NCBI RefSeq assembly: GCF_023822065.1
Contig: NZ_CP084931.1
Span: 124,001 to 188,000 of the forward strand
Direction: 5' to 3'
Origin: Sphingomonas morindae
GTDB lineage: Bacteria > Pseudomonadota > Alphaproteobacteria > Sphingomonadales > Sphingomonadaceae
DNA length: 64,000 nt
In this document: piece by piece, positions 26,042 to 34,210 of the stretch
Layout: each line of letters begins with the position of its first letter
Position numbering within the stretch: position 1 is the stretch's first letter
Notes under the pieces: model-generated
Told to the model about the DNA's origin: nothing
The model's input: the letters and a program-made list of their open reading frames with translations, nothing else
The model's database searches: none
Position numbers and translations under genes: made by a program

Positions 26042-26194
26042 ATGGCCGACACGCTTGACGAGACGATCATCCAGACGCCCGAAGGCCCGATGACCTGGGC
26101 GGCGTGGAAGAAGAAAAATCCGGTGCAGACGCCGTCGCGGCGCACCAAGGGCAAGGATCTGCCCAACAAGGTGAAGCGCTTCTCGGACGAGTGA
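26042..26194 (+). CDS. Small basic protein upstream of the RNA methyltransferase
   Basis: A 50-aa protein starting MADTLDETIIQTPEGP and ending NKVKRFSDE. The N-terminal part is acidic and the C-terminal part has nine Lys or Arg residues (WKKKNPV, SRRTKGKDLPNK). Its TGA is followed after one base by the GTG start of the methyltransferase, so translation is probably coupled. The basic tail could contact RNA, which would suit its neighbour. I do not recognise a named family. Confidence 0.68.
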   Translation: MADTLDETIIQTPEGPMTWAAWKKKNPVQTPSRRTKGKDLPNKVKRFSDE

Positions 26195-26195
26195 G

Positions 26196-27011
26196 GTGGC
26201 GCGCATCGTCGACGTGGCGGATCCGGAGGATCCGCGCCTCGCCCCCTATCACGCGGTACGCGAGCGCGACCTGATCGGTCGCGACGGGCTGTTCATCGCC
26301 GAGGGGCGGGTGGTGATCGAGAAGATGGCGGGGGCGCCCGGCATCCGCGCCGAATCGCTGCTGATCGCGGCGCATCGGCTGGACGCCATGGCCGACATAC
26401 TGGCGCGCTTGCCCGCCGATACCCCGGTCTATGCCGCCGCCCAGCCGGTGATCGACCGGATTGCGGGCTTCGCCGTGCATCGCGGCCTGCTCGCCACCGG
26501 CCGGCGGATCGATCCGCCCGATGCCGAGGCGCTGCTCGCGGCACTACCGCCGGCGGCGGACGTGCTGCTGCTCTCGGGCATCGCCAATCACGACAATATG
26601 GGCGGCCTGTTCCGCAACGCGGCCGCATTCGGCGTGGCGGCGGTGCTGCTCGATGCGGACTGCTGCGATCCGCTGTATCGCAAGGCGATCCGCGTGTCGG
26701 TGGGGGCGGCGCTGCTGGTGCCCTTCGCGCGGCTGCCGCGTGATGCCGATCTGCCCGCGCTGCTCGCGACGCACGGGTTTCGCGGGCTCGCGCTCAGCCC
26801 GCGCGGCGCGACCCTGCTCGCGGCGGTGCCGCCCGCGCCGCGCACCGCGCTGCTCCTCGGCGCCGAGGGGCCGGGGCTCGACGCGGACCTGCTCCGCCGC
26901 GTCGCCAGCGTGCGCATTCCGATGGCGCCGGGCTTCGATTCGCTCAACGTCGCCACCGCCAGCGGCATCGTGCTGCATCATCTGCTGGCGACGCGCGCGG
27001 GCGATCAGTAG
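26196..27011 (+). CDS. TrmH/SpoU-type RNA 2'-O-methyltransferase
   Basis: Protein of 271 aa with a GTG start. The three SPOUT motifs are present: motif 1 NHDNMGGLFRNAAAFG, motif 2 LLLGAEGPGLDADLL, and motif 3 MAPGFDSLNVATASGIVLHHLL. These form the knotted SAM-binding site. An N-terminal substrate-binding domain covers residues 1-110. The specific nucleotide in rRNA or tRNA cannot be assigned. It converges with, and overlaps by 7 bp, the photolyase gene. Confidence 0.91.
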   Translation: MARIVDVADPEDPRLAPYHAVRERDLIGRDGLFIAEGRVVIEKMAGAPGIRAESLLIAAHRLDAMADILARLPADTPVYAAAQPVIDRIAGFAVHRGLLATGRRIDPPDAEALLAALPPAADVLLLSGIANHDNMGGLFRNAAAFGVAAVLLDADCCDPLYRKAIRVSVGAALLVPFARLPRDADLPALLATHGFRGLALSPRGATLLAAVPPAPRTALLLGAEGPGLDADLLRRVASVRIPMAPGFDSLNVATASGIVLHHLLATRAGDQ

Positions 27012-28561
27012 CCGGCCGCCTCGTCCTCGGCCGTGCCGGGATCGAGCCGCGCGAGAAAGTCCGCCGCCTGATCGCGGATCGCCGCCTGGCTGGGCGCGTC
27101 CATCCGGTCCCAGGTGCGATAGGGCATGGCGAGCCGGCGGTTCGACCGCAGCCGCGTTTCGTGGCGCGCGAGGAAATCCCAGTAGAGCGCGTTGAACGGG
27201 CAGGCATCGGGCCCGGTGCGCGCCGACACGTCGTAGCGGCAGTGGCGGCAATAATCGGACATGCGGTTGATATAGGCGCCCGACGAGACATAGGGCTTGG
27301 ACCCGAGCAGGCCGCCATCGCCGAACTGGCTCATCCCCAGCGTATTGGGCAGCTCCACCCATTCATAGGCATCGAGATAGATTTCCAGATACCAGCGATG
27401 CACCTGCTTGGGATCGGCGCCGATCAGGAGCGCGAAATTGCCGATCACCATCAGCCGCTGGATATGATGGGCATGGGCGGTGGCGATGGTCTGGCCGATC
27501 GCCTCGGCCAGGCAGCGCATGTCGGTCTCGCCGGTCCAGTACCAGCCGGGCAGAGCGCGCGTGTGGTGCAGCGCGTTGCGCTCCACATAGTCCGGCCCCT
27601 CGCGCCAATAGATGCCGCGGACATATTCGCGCCAGCCGATCAGCTGACGGATATAGCCTTCCACCGCGTTGAGCGGCGCGCGGCCGGCGCGATATTCTGC
27701 CTCGGCGCGGCGCGCGAGATCGAGCGGATCGAGCAGCCCGGCATTGATATAGGGCGACAATATCGAGTGCCACAGGAAGCGCTCGCCGATCAGCATGGCG
27801 TCTTCATAATCGCCGAATTGGGGCAGGGCGTTGGCGAGGAAGGCGGCGGCCTGGCGTTCGGCATCGGCGGCCGTCACGGCATAGTCGAAGCCGTCGAGCC
27901 GGCCGGGATGGTTGGCGAAGCGCCGCTCGACCAGCGCGATCACCGCGCGCGTGATCGCATCGGGCGCGAAGGCGAGCGGGCGCGGCATCAGCAGATCGCG
28001 CGGCGCCGGCTTGCGATTCTCCGCGTCGAAATTCCAGCGGCCGCCGGCGGGCTTGCCCTTGTCCATCAGCAGGCCGGTGCGGACGCGCATCGCCCGGTAG
28101 AAAAATTCCATGGTGAGGCTGCGCCGCCCCTCGGCCCACTCCGCGAACACGGCATGGCTGGCGATGAAGCGCGTATCGGCGCAAATCTCGACGGGCAGGC
28201 CGAAGAGCGTCTGCCAGCTGTCGAGCATCGCCGCCACGCGCCATTCGCCCGCCTCGGTGACGCGGATCGACGCGGGATCGTGGCGCTGGATGGCGCGCGC
28301 CACCTCGCCGGTGAAGCTGCCGCTATTCTCGGGATCGTCGAGCGCGACATAATCCACCCGCCAGCCGGCCGCGCGCAGCGCCTCGGCATGGTGGCGCATC
28401 GCCGACAAAATGTAGACGAGCTTGGTCTTGTGATGCCGGACATAGCGGGTCTCCTCCGCCACCTCCATCATCAGCACCACCGCCGCGCCCGGATCCACCC
28501 CCTGGAGCGACGCGAGCGAGAGCGAGAGCTGATCGCCAAGCACGGGAATCAGGATTGTCAT
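27005..28561 (-). CDS. FeS-type bacterial cryptochrome/(6-4) photolyase
   Basis: Protein of 518 aa of the PhrB/CryB (FeS-BCP) branch. Four cysteines that bind the 4Fe-4S cluster fall at 350, 438, 441 and 454 (MRCLAEAIG, YCRHCRYDV, DACPFN), the same positions known for Agrobacterium PhrB. FAD-site segments include GERFLWHSILSPYIN, YIRQLIGWREYVRG and HIQRLMVIGNFALL with paired His near 365-367. It repairs (6-4) photoproducts with light and may also sense light. Its ATG overlaps the TetR stop by 4 bp. Confidence 0.94.
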   Translation of the reverse strand: MTILIPVLGDQLSLSLASLQGVDPGAAVVLMMEVAEETRYVRHHKTKLVYILSAMRHHAEALRAAGWRVDYVALDDPENSGSFTGEVARAIQRHDPASIRVTEAGEWRVAAMLDSWQTLFGLPVEICADTRFIASHAVFAEWAEGRRSLTMEFFYRAMRVRTGLLMDKGKPAGGRWNFDAENRKPAPRDLLMPRPLAFAPDAITRAVIALVERRFANHPGRLDGFDYAVTAADAERQAAAFLANALPQFGDYEDAMLIGERFLWHSILSPYINAGLLDPLDLARRAEAEYRAGRAPLNAVEGYIRQLIGWREYVRGIYWREGPDYVERNALHHTRALPGWYWTGETDMRCLAEAIGQTIATAHAHHIQRLMVIGNFALLIGADPKQVHRWYLEIYLDAYEWVELPNTLGMSQFGDGGLLGSKPYVSSGAYINRMSDYCRHCRYDVSARTGPDACPFNALYWDFLARHETRLRSNRRLAMPYRTWDRMDAPSQAAIRDQAADFLARLDPGTAEDEAAGY

Positions 28562-29172
28562 GCCCTAGGCTTAGCCGAGCGACGCGCGGGCGTCTCGGGG
28601 GTGGCGGCGGCGGGCGAGAGCAGGCCGGCGAGCAGCGCGAGCCGCGCGGCGCGCGCTTCGGCGCGGATGCGGCCGGTGCGCTCCAGCTCGGCCAGCCCGT
28701 GGAGCGCCGCCCACAGCGTTTCCGTCCAGCCCTGCGCATCGGTCGCCTCGGGCGGCGCGACCGCCGCCAGCGCGGCGAAGGCGGCGCGCAGCGGCGGCGG
28801 CGTGTCCGCCTCGGCGAAGCGGAGCCCGGTCGGCAGCACGAACATGGCCTGATACAGCGCGGGATGGCGATCGGCGAAGGCGAGATAGGCCTCGGCCACG
28901 CCTCGCGCCGCCCGGCCGGGCGCGGCGGCGCGCGCGGCCTCCGCCAGCGCGGCGGCGAGCGCGTCGAACCCGTCCAGCGCGACCGCCGCCACGATCGCGT
29001 CGCGATTGGCGAAATGCGCGTAGAGCACGGGCTGGGAATAATCGATCTGCTCGGCCAGGCGACGGATCGTGACCGCGCTCCACCCCTCCGACTCGGCGAT
29101 CGCGCGGGCCGCCGCGATGATCCGCCGCCCCCGCTCCGCCCGCTCGCGCTTCCGCCGATCCGCCGCCGTCAT
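28558..29172 (-). CDS. TetR family transcriptional regulator
   Basis: Protein of 204 aa with an N-terminal helix-turn-helix (about 12-58: IIAAARAIAESEGWSAVTIRRLAEQ, then SQPVLYAHFANRDAIVAAV) and a helical ligand domain resembling the WHG (TetR_C_33) type. Start at ATG 29172, which has GAGGAGAG 6 nt upstream; earlier ATGs do not. It overlaps the photolyase gene (ATGA) and is divergent from the DUF4267 membrane gene. The palindrome at 29222-29234 is the likely operator. Confidence 0.91.
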   Translation of the reverse strand: MTAADRRKRERAERGRRIIAAARAIAESEGWSAVTIRRLAEQIDYSQPVLYAHFANRDAIVAAVALDGFDALAAALAEAARAAAPGRAARGVAEAYLAFADRHPALYQAMFVLPTGLRFAEADTPPPLRAAFAALAAVAPPEATDAQGWTETLWAALHGLAELERTGRIRAEARAARLALLAGLLSPAAATPETPARRSAKPRA

Positions 29173-29221
29173 CCGCCGCTCTCCTCGCATGATCGGCCTC
29201 ATCCTAGCAGCACTTGAAAAT

Positions 29222-29234
29222 CTAGCAACGCTAG
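29222..29234. promoter_or_regulatory. Candidate TetR operator
   Basis: CTAGC-AAC-GCTAG is a perfect 5-3-5 inverted repeat between the divergent TetR and DUF4267 genes. A further CTAGCA copy lies at 29204-29209. Location and symmetry support an autoregulatory operator that also covers the DUF4267 promoter. Confidence 0.5.
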
Positions 29235-29268
29235 TTTATCTGGTGATCGTCAATCGATGGAGGTCGAG

Positions 29269-29649
29269 ATGCGGGATTTGGCTTTGGGCGTGGCGCTGGT
29301 CGCCGCGCTGATGATTATCGTGATCGGCATTCTGTATCTGGCGACGCCGCGCTCGGCCGCGCGCAGCTTCGGCCTGCCGCTGCCCGAGCCGGGCCCGCAC
29401 ATTCCCTGGTGGCTCAGGCTCAAGGGGGTGCGGGATTGCGCCAGCGGGCTCGCGGTGCTGGCGCTGCTCGCGGCGGCGCCGTCGACCCAGCTGGGGCTGG
29501 TGCTGCTGATCTTCGCGCTGATCCCGATCGGCGACATGACGGTGATCCTCGCCGCGCGGGGATCCAGGGCGCACGCCTTCGGCATGCATGGCGCCACCGC
29601 GCTGCTGATGCTGGCGGCGGCGGTGCCGCTGGCGCTGGGCCGGATCTAG
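29269..29649 (+). CDS. DUF4267 family small membrane protein
   Basis: Protein of 126 aa with four hydrophobic segments (about residues 3-25, 50-68, 73-93 and 101-122) and a motif GVRDCASGL between the first and second. Start at ATG 29269 because GGAGG lies 5 nt upstream; an in-frame ATG at 29257 has none. Divergent from the TetR gene, so it is a likely target of that repressor. The function of DUF4267 is unknown. Confidence 0.85.
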   Translation: MRDLALGVALVAALMIIVIGILYLATPRSAARSFGLPLPEPGPHIPWWLRLKGVRDCASGLAVLALLAAAPSTQLGLVLLIFALIPIGDMTVILAARGSRAHAFGMHGATALLMLAAAVPLALGRI

Positions 29650-29671
29650 GCGCGGCGTCGCCGGGGCCTGG

Positions 29672-29974
29672 TCATTCGATCACGAGGTCGATCACCAGCG
29701 TGCGGATCGGCTGGTCGCGCGCCCAGGGGCGGGCGAGCCGGGCGGTGATGCGGTAGCGGCCCGGCGCGCCGGTGACCCGCAGCGCCCCGCCCGCCGGCGC
29801 GCCCAGCGCCGCCGCGGCCGGGGGCGGGGGCGCCGGCGCATCCTCCACCCGGGCGAGGCCGGGCGGAAGATCGAGCCACCAGCCATGGCCGGTGGCGGGC
29901 GGCTGGCCGATCGGCAGGACGATGGCCGTGCCGGCGCGCCCGGTGAGGCTGAAATCGGCCGGCGTGTCGCTCAT
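29672..29974 (-). CDS. Chagasin-like (I42) cysteine peptidase inhibitor
   Basis: Protein of 100 aa with the three inhibitory loops of the chagasin family in order: PPATGH at 25-30 (NPTTGY-like), the GG of APAGGAL at 62-63, and RPW at 82-84. Known members plug the active-site cleft of papain-like peptidases. No signal peptide is visible. Its ATG overlaps the stop of the C1A peptidase gene (ATGA), so the inhibitor is made right after its presumed target. This adjacency is strong support for a peptidase-inhibitor pair. Confidence 0.88.
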   Translation of the reverse strand: MSDTPADFSLTGRAGTAIVLPIGQPPATGHGWWLDLPPGLARVEDAPAPPPPAAAALGAPAGGALRVTGAPGRYRITARLARPWARDQPIRTLVIDLVIE

Positions 29975-31965
29975 GGCTGCCACGCGGCGGTCCACACCTT
30001 GTGATCGGTGCCGACCGCGAAGACATCGAGATGATCGGGCGCCCGCACCACCGCGCTCACCATCGAGCCGGGCGCGGACCGCCCGTTCAGGATCGGCCAC
30101 CAGCCGCGCCAGCCCAGCCCCGGCTCCCAGGCGGCGGTGCAGATCGTGCCGTCCTCGCCCACGGCGAAGATATCGAGCTTGTTGAGCCCGCGCGACACGG
30201 CATGGACCGAGGTGCCCGGCATGGCGCGCAGCGTACCGATCCGCCACCATCCATGCCAGGCGGTAAAGCCCGGCTCCCAGGCCGCCGTATAGACGCCGCG
30301 ATCGGTGCCGACGCAGAAAATGTCGAGATGATCAGGGGCGCGCACCGTCGCGAACACCGAGCTGCCCGGCGCCGCCACGCCGCCCAGCACCGGCCACCAG
30401 CCGCGCCAGCCCAGGCCGGGCTCCCAGGCGGCCGTATAGACCTTGTGATCGGTGCCCACCGCGAAGATATCGAGCTTGTCGGCGCTGCGGCTGACGGCGG
30501 TGACGGAGCTGTTCGGCGCCGCCGCGCCGCCCTGGATGCGCCACCAGCCGTGCCAGCCGGCAAAGCCCGGTTCCCAGGCGGCGCTGTAGATGCCCTGGTC
30601 GGCGCCGACCGCGAAAATGTCCAGCTTGTCCGCGCTGCGCGACACGCCGAACACCGAGCTGCCCGGCGCGCCGCGCAGATCGAGCACCGGCCACCAGCCA
30701 TGCCAGCCGGTGAAGCCCGGTTCCCAGGCCGCGGTGTAGATGCGGTGATCGGTGCCCAAAGTGAAGATGTCGAGCTTGTCGCGGCTGCGGCTCACGGCCG
30801 TCACCGCGCTGCCCGGCGCGGCGACGCCGCCCTGCACCTGCCACCAGCCGTGCCAGCTGGTGAAATCGGGCTGCCAGGCCGCCGTGTTGGTCTCGCCATG
30901 CGCGCCGGGCACGAAGATATCGAGCTGGTCGGGCCCGCGCGACACGCCGAACACCGCGCCGTTGGGCGCCGCCTGGCCATTTCCCACCGGCCACCAGCCG
31001 CGCCAGCCGGATGGGCTGGGAGGAATGACGCCGGTGGCGCCGTACATGGGCTCGTTGTCGATGCCGCACTGGCCATAGCCGATGCGGAAAAAGCCGGCGC
31101 CGGTGCCGTCCGGATCGGCCGGCCCGCCAAAGCCGCTGCCCCAGCTGTTGCGGCAGATCCAGCAGCCGGCGTTATCGTCATAGCCGATCACCAGCACGGC
31201 ATGGCCGCCGCGCAGCGCGCCCGTCACATGGGTGTAGAGGCCGCCGCCATAGCTGTCGAAATCCTCATAGACCTGGAAGCCGCACACCAGCGGGCCGACC
31301 TTGGCGAGATAGTCCTTGCGGGCATCGCCGGAAAAGGCGGCGAAGGCGGTGATCTTCCAGATCTTGCCCGGGCGATCGGCGACGCCGCGGCAATGCGCCA
31401 CCCACAGGGCGTTGGGATCGTTCGGATCGGTGGTGACGGGCGGCGTATCGAACGCGCTCATATAGGGAAAATCGGCCTCGCCGACGACGCCGCGCTGGCG
31501 GATCTGATCGAGCGCGTCATGATTATTCCAGCCGCCGCAGCCGGCGCCATGGGACGAGCAGAAATGCTGGTCCGCCTCGGACAGATCGGGCGGCTGCACG
31601 CCAAGCTCGATCGCCGCCATTGCCGAGACCAGCCCGACGGTGGCGAAGGAGACGCAGGAGCCGCACCAGCGCTGATCGGTGACGGGGCCGATCACCTTGC
31701 GGCTGCGCCAGTCGAAGCTGGGGGGACGCGGCGGGCCGCCGAGCAGCGGCGCCTGGCTCGACCCGAGCCCCTCGGCGCTGCCGGGCGCCACCGGCGCGCG
31801 CACCAGCAGGGCGGTGCGCTGCAGCGCCGCCTGGACGAGCGCGCCCGGCGCCGGGTTCCAGCCGAGCGGATGCCGGGCCGCGCCGGCCGGCGGCGCCTGG
31901 ACGCGCCACTTGGCCCGGGCCTCCGCCACCGCCTGTTGCACCTCGTGGATATCGAGTTCCGCCAT
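29971..31965 (-). CDS. Papain-like (C1A) cysteine peptidase fused to a seven-repeat lectin-like propeller
   Basis: Protein of 664 aa. Residues 80-310 are a C1A peptidase: Gln98 and catalytic Cys104 in DQRWCGSC, His255 in GGHAVLVIGYDD and Asn273 in RNSWGSG, with an N-terminal 80-residue segment that may act as a prodomain. Residues 320-664 hold seven repeats of about 49 residues built on W(R/H)GWW and LDIFxxGxD, as in PLL-type fucose-binding lectins. No signal peptide is evident (start MAELDIHEVQ, Shine-Dalgarno GGGAGGGG). It is coupled to the inhibitor gene downstream. Confidence 0.92.
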   Translation of the reverse strand: MAELDIHEVQQAVAEARAKWRVQAPPAGAARHPLGWNPAPGALVQAALQRTALLVRAPVAPGSAEGLGSSQAPLLGGPPRPPSFDWRSRKVIGPVTDQRWCGSCVSFATVGLVSAMAAIELGVQPPDLSEADQHFCSSHGAGCGGWNNHDALDQIRQRGVVGEADFPYMSAFDTPPVTTDPNDPNALWVAHCRGVADRPGKIWKITAFAAFSGDARKDYLAKVGPLVCGFQVYEDFDSYGGGLYTHVTGALRGGHAVLVIGYDDNAGCWICRNSWGSGFGGPADPDGTGAGFFRIGYGQCGIDNEPMYGATGVIPPSPSGWRGWWPVGNGQAAPNGAVFGVSRGPDQLDIFVPGAHGETNTAAWQPDFTSWHGWWQVQGGVAAPGSAVTAVSRSRDKLDIFTLGTDHRIYTAAWEPGFTGWHGWWPVLDLRGAPGSSVFGVSRSADKLDIFAVGADQGIYSAAWEPGFAGWHGWWRIQGGAAAPNSSVTAVSRSADKLDIFAVGTDHKVYTAAWEPGLGWRGWWPVLGGVAAPGSSVFATVRAPDHLDIFCVGTDRGVYTAAWEPGFTAWHGWWRIGTLRAMPGTSVHAVSRGLNKLDIFAVGEDGTICTAAWEPGLGWRGWWPILNGRSAPGSMVSAVVRAPDHLDVFAVGTDHKVWTAAWQP
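29974..31008 (-). repeat. Seven in-frame tandem repeats encoding propeller blades
   Basis: The seven repeats cover residues 320-368, 369-418, 419-468, 469-518, 519-567, 568-617 and 618-664, with a DNA period of about 147-150 bp. Odd repeats read GWWP while even ones read GWWQ or GWWR. Repeats 4-5 and 6-7 are alike as pairs, which points to duplication in two-blade units. A seven-blade count suits a closed beta-propeller. Confidence 0.85.
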
Positions 31966-32115
31966 CTTCGCCTTCCCCTCCCGTTCGGTTCCGCCAGTCC
32001 GGCGAATTCACCGCGTCTTGCCACCCGATCGCAGACACGGCGAAGACATAAGCGTGACGATGCAAGCTCTCGCTACGGCACGACCAGTCAACGGCGCAGT
32101 CCGGGCCAGGCAGAT

Positions 32116-32133
32116 TGTCGCGCGCGGGCGACA
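32116..32133. promoter_or_regulatory. Inverted repeat between the peptidase and AraC genes
   Basis: TGTCGC-N6-GCGACA has perfect 6-bp arms, lying 151 nt upstream of the peptidase start and 69 nt upstream of the AraC start. It could be an operator shared by the divergent promoters. There is no further support. Confidence 0.3.
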
Positions 32134-32201
32134 CTGTCGGGCTCGCTCGATCATGAGTAGTGCGCTATGCTGTAGCCGAGTCGAGTATCGGGGGCTTGGC
32201 T

Positions 32202-33170
32202 ATGGCTGCAAAGGACTTGGATGGGAGCGCAGCCGGCCAGCCGGTGATCCGCATCAGCGCCGAGCCGATCGAGCCGGCGCGGCGCGCGGCCTTCATATCG
32301 GAGGAGATCAGCGCCCGGCTGGTGGGCGCGCGCGCCGCCCCGCGCGATGCCGAGGCCGCCCGTTTCGACTATGCCATTCTCGATGTCGGGCGCGGCGCGC
32401 GGCTGGTCGAGGCGCATCTCGCCGCGCTGGATGTGGAGCGCAGCCAGCGCCATCTCGCCGATGGCGACGACAATATCACGCTGTTCGTACCGCTGGCGGG
32501 CGAACTGCTGATCGAGCAGGGCGAGAGCCGGGTGCGGGTGGCGCAGGGCGGCGGGGCGCTCGTCACCAACGGCCGCCGCGTCTTCACCCATTTTCCCAAC
32601 ACCCGCCTGGCGATGCTCCAGGTGGCGCGGGACACGCTGAGCGGCGAGGCGGCGCTGGCGGGCGCCGCGCTGCACGCCGATGCAGACCATATGCTGCTGT
32701 TGCGCAGCTATATGCTCGCCGTGCTGCGTCAGGCGGTGCGCGCGCCCGTGCCCGCGATCGCCGCCTGCCATCTGCGCGAGCTGGTGCGCCTCACCTTCGA
32801 AGGCGGCGCCGGCGCCGCGCCGATGGCGGGGGCGGCGCTGCACCGCGCGCGCGTGGCGGCGATGCGCGACGTGATGGTGACGCATCATGGCGAGCCCCGG
32901 CTCGACATGCGCGCGGTGGCGGCGCGGGTGGGGCTTTCGGAACGCAGCGGCTACGCCGCCTTTCACGCGCTCGGCCAGAGCTTCGCCGAGGAGCTGGCGG
33001 CGATCCGGCTGGATCGCGCGCTGGCGCTGCTGCGCGGCGGCGCGCGGCGCATCCTCGACGTGGCGCTGGACGTCGGCTTCGCGGATCTGTCGCACTTCAA
33101 CCGCCGCTTCCGCGCGCGCTTCGGCTTCACCCCGCGCGAGGCGCGCGCGGCGGCGTCGCCCGCGCCCTGA
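32202..33170 (+). CDS. AraC family transcriptional regulator
   Basis: Protein of 322 aa. The C-terminal 100 residues hold two helix-turn-helix motifs: LDMRAVAARVGLSERSGYAAFHALG and ILDVALDVGFADLSHFNRRFRARFG, ending FTPREARAA. The N-terminal 200 residues resemble the AraC_binding_2 type with no clear sugar site. Start at ATG 32202. It is convergent with the GH43 gene and divergent from the peptidase, so either locus could be its target; control of the sugar locus is the more usual arrangement. Confidence 0.9.
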   Translation: MAAKDLDGSAAGQPVIRISAEPIEPARRAAFISEEISARLVGARAAPRDAEAARFDYAILDVGRGARLVEAHLAALDVERSQRHLADGDDNITLFVPLAGELLIEQGESRVRVAQGGGALVTNGRRVFTHFPNTRLAMLQVARDTLSGEAALAGAALHADADHMLLLRSYMLAVLRQAVRAPVPAIAACHLRELVRLTFEGGAGAAPMAGAALHRARVAAMRDVMVTHHGEPRLDMRAVAARVGLSERSGYAAFHALGQSFAEELAAIRLDRALALLRGGARRILDVALDVGFADLSHFNRRFRARFGFTPREARAAASPAP

Positions 33171-33175
33171 GCGGC

Positions 33176-34210
33176 TCAGCTCAGCGCGACGGGCCAGCCC
33201 TCCGCATCCCAGCTGAGCACGGCGAGGCGCAGCGTGGGCGCGGCGTCATGCTCGGCATCATAGGCGTGATAGACGATGAGATCGCGCGCGCCATCGTGCA
33301 TCAGCCCGCAATGGCCGGGCCCGCGCCAGCGCGTGCCGCCCCAGGGTCGCTCGATCAGCACCGTCTCGGCATAGCCGTCCATCATCGACCGGCCCTTCTT
33401 GTCGACGAACGGCCCCAGCACCGAGCGCGCGCGGCCGGCGGCGACGTAATAGTTGGAGGCGAGCTTGCGGCAGCAATAATCGAAGCTGGCGAACAGATAG
33501 ACATAGTCCTGGTGGCGGAACAGGAAGCCGCCCTCGATCGGATTGTCCGCGCCCTCCGGTGCGGGACGATAGGCAAGGGCGTGGAGCGCGGTATCGCCCG
33601 CGCGGCGCTTGCCCGTGGCGCGATCGAGCGCGATCAGCTTCAGCCCGCCCCAATAGCTGCCGAACAACAGCCAGTCCTGCCCATCGGCATCGCGGAAGAA
33701 GTTGGAGTCGATCGCGTTATAGCCCGACCCCGGCGCGGTTTCGACGACCAGGCCATGATCCGTCCAGCCATAGCCGGGCGCGTGGCGATCCAGCGTCGGC
33801 GAGGTGGCGAGCCCGGTGACGGAGCGCATGCTGCCGCCGGTGGAGACCGAATAATAGAGGCGGTACAGCCCGTCGACGAAGTGGATATCGGGCGCCCACA
33901 CGCTTTCCGCCTGCGGGATGGCGCGCTTGGCCCAATCGGGAATGCCGAAAGGCATGCCATTGTCGGTCCAGGTCTTCAGATCGCGCGAGATGCGCCAGCT
34001 CGGCCCCGGCCGGCCATTCCAGCCGCCCGATCCGAAGACATGATAGGTCTCACCCTCGCGGATGATGACGGGATCGTGCAGACCGGTGAGATAGCCGGTC
34101 AGCCCCGCATTGAGCGGCGGCGTCGCGCCGGCGGCGGCGGGGCCGCGCAGCAGCGTGCCCGCGGCGAGCGCGCCGCCCGCGCCGAGCAGCGTGCGTCGAT
34201 CGAGCCTCAT
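33176..34210 (-). CDS. GH43 glycoside hydrolase, arabinanase-like, Tat-exported
   Basis: Protein of 344 aa with a Tat-type signal (LDRRTLLGAGGALAAG). The GH43 catalytic residues are visible: Asp46 in LHDPVII (base), Asp168 in NAIDSNFF (pKa modulator) and Glu226 in NPIEGGFLF (acid). The LHDPxI start and SVWAPDIHFVDG fit the endo-1,5-alpha-L-arabinanase side of GH43. The gene overlaps the upstream GH43 gene by 4 bp (ATGA), so both are cotranscribed after the TonB receptor. Confidence 0.92.
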   Translation of the reverse strand: MRLDRRTLLGAGGALAAGTLLRGPAAAGATPPLNAGLTGYLTGLHDPVIIREGETYHVFGSGGWNGRPGPSWRISRDLKTWTDNGMPFGIPDWAKRAIPQAESVWAPDIHFVDGLYRLYYSVSTGGSMRSVTGLATSPTLDRHAPGYGWTDHGLVVETAPGSGYNAIDSNFFRDADGQDWLLFGSYWGGLKLIALDRATGKRRAGDTALHALAYRPAPEGADNPIEGGFLFRHQDYVYLFASFDYCCRKLASNYYVAAGRARSVLGPFVDKKGRSMMDGYAETVLIERPWGGTRWRGPGHCGLMHDGARDLIVYHAYDAEHDAAPTLRLAVLSWDAEGWPVALS

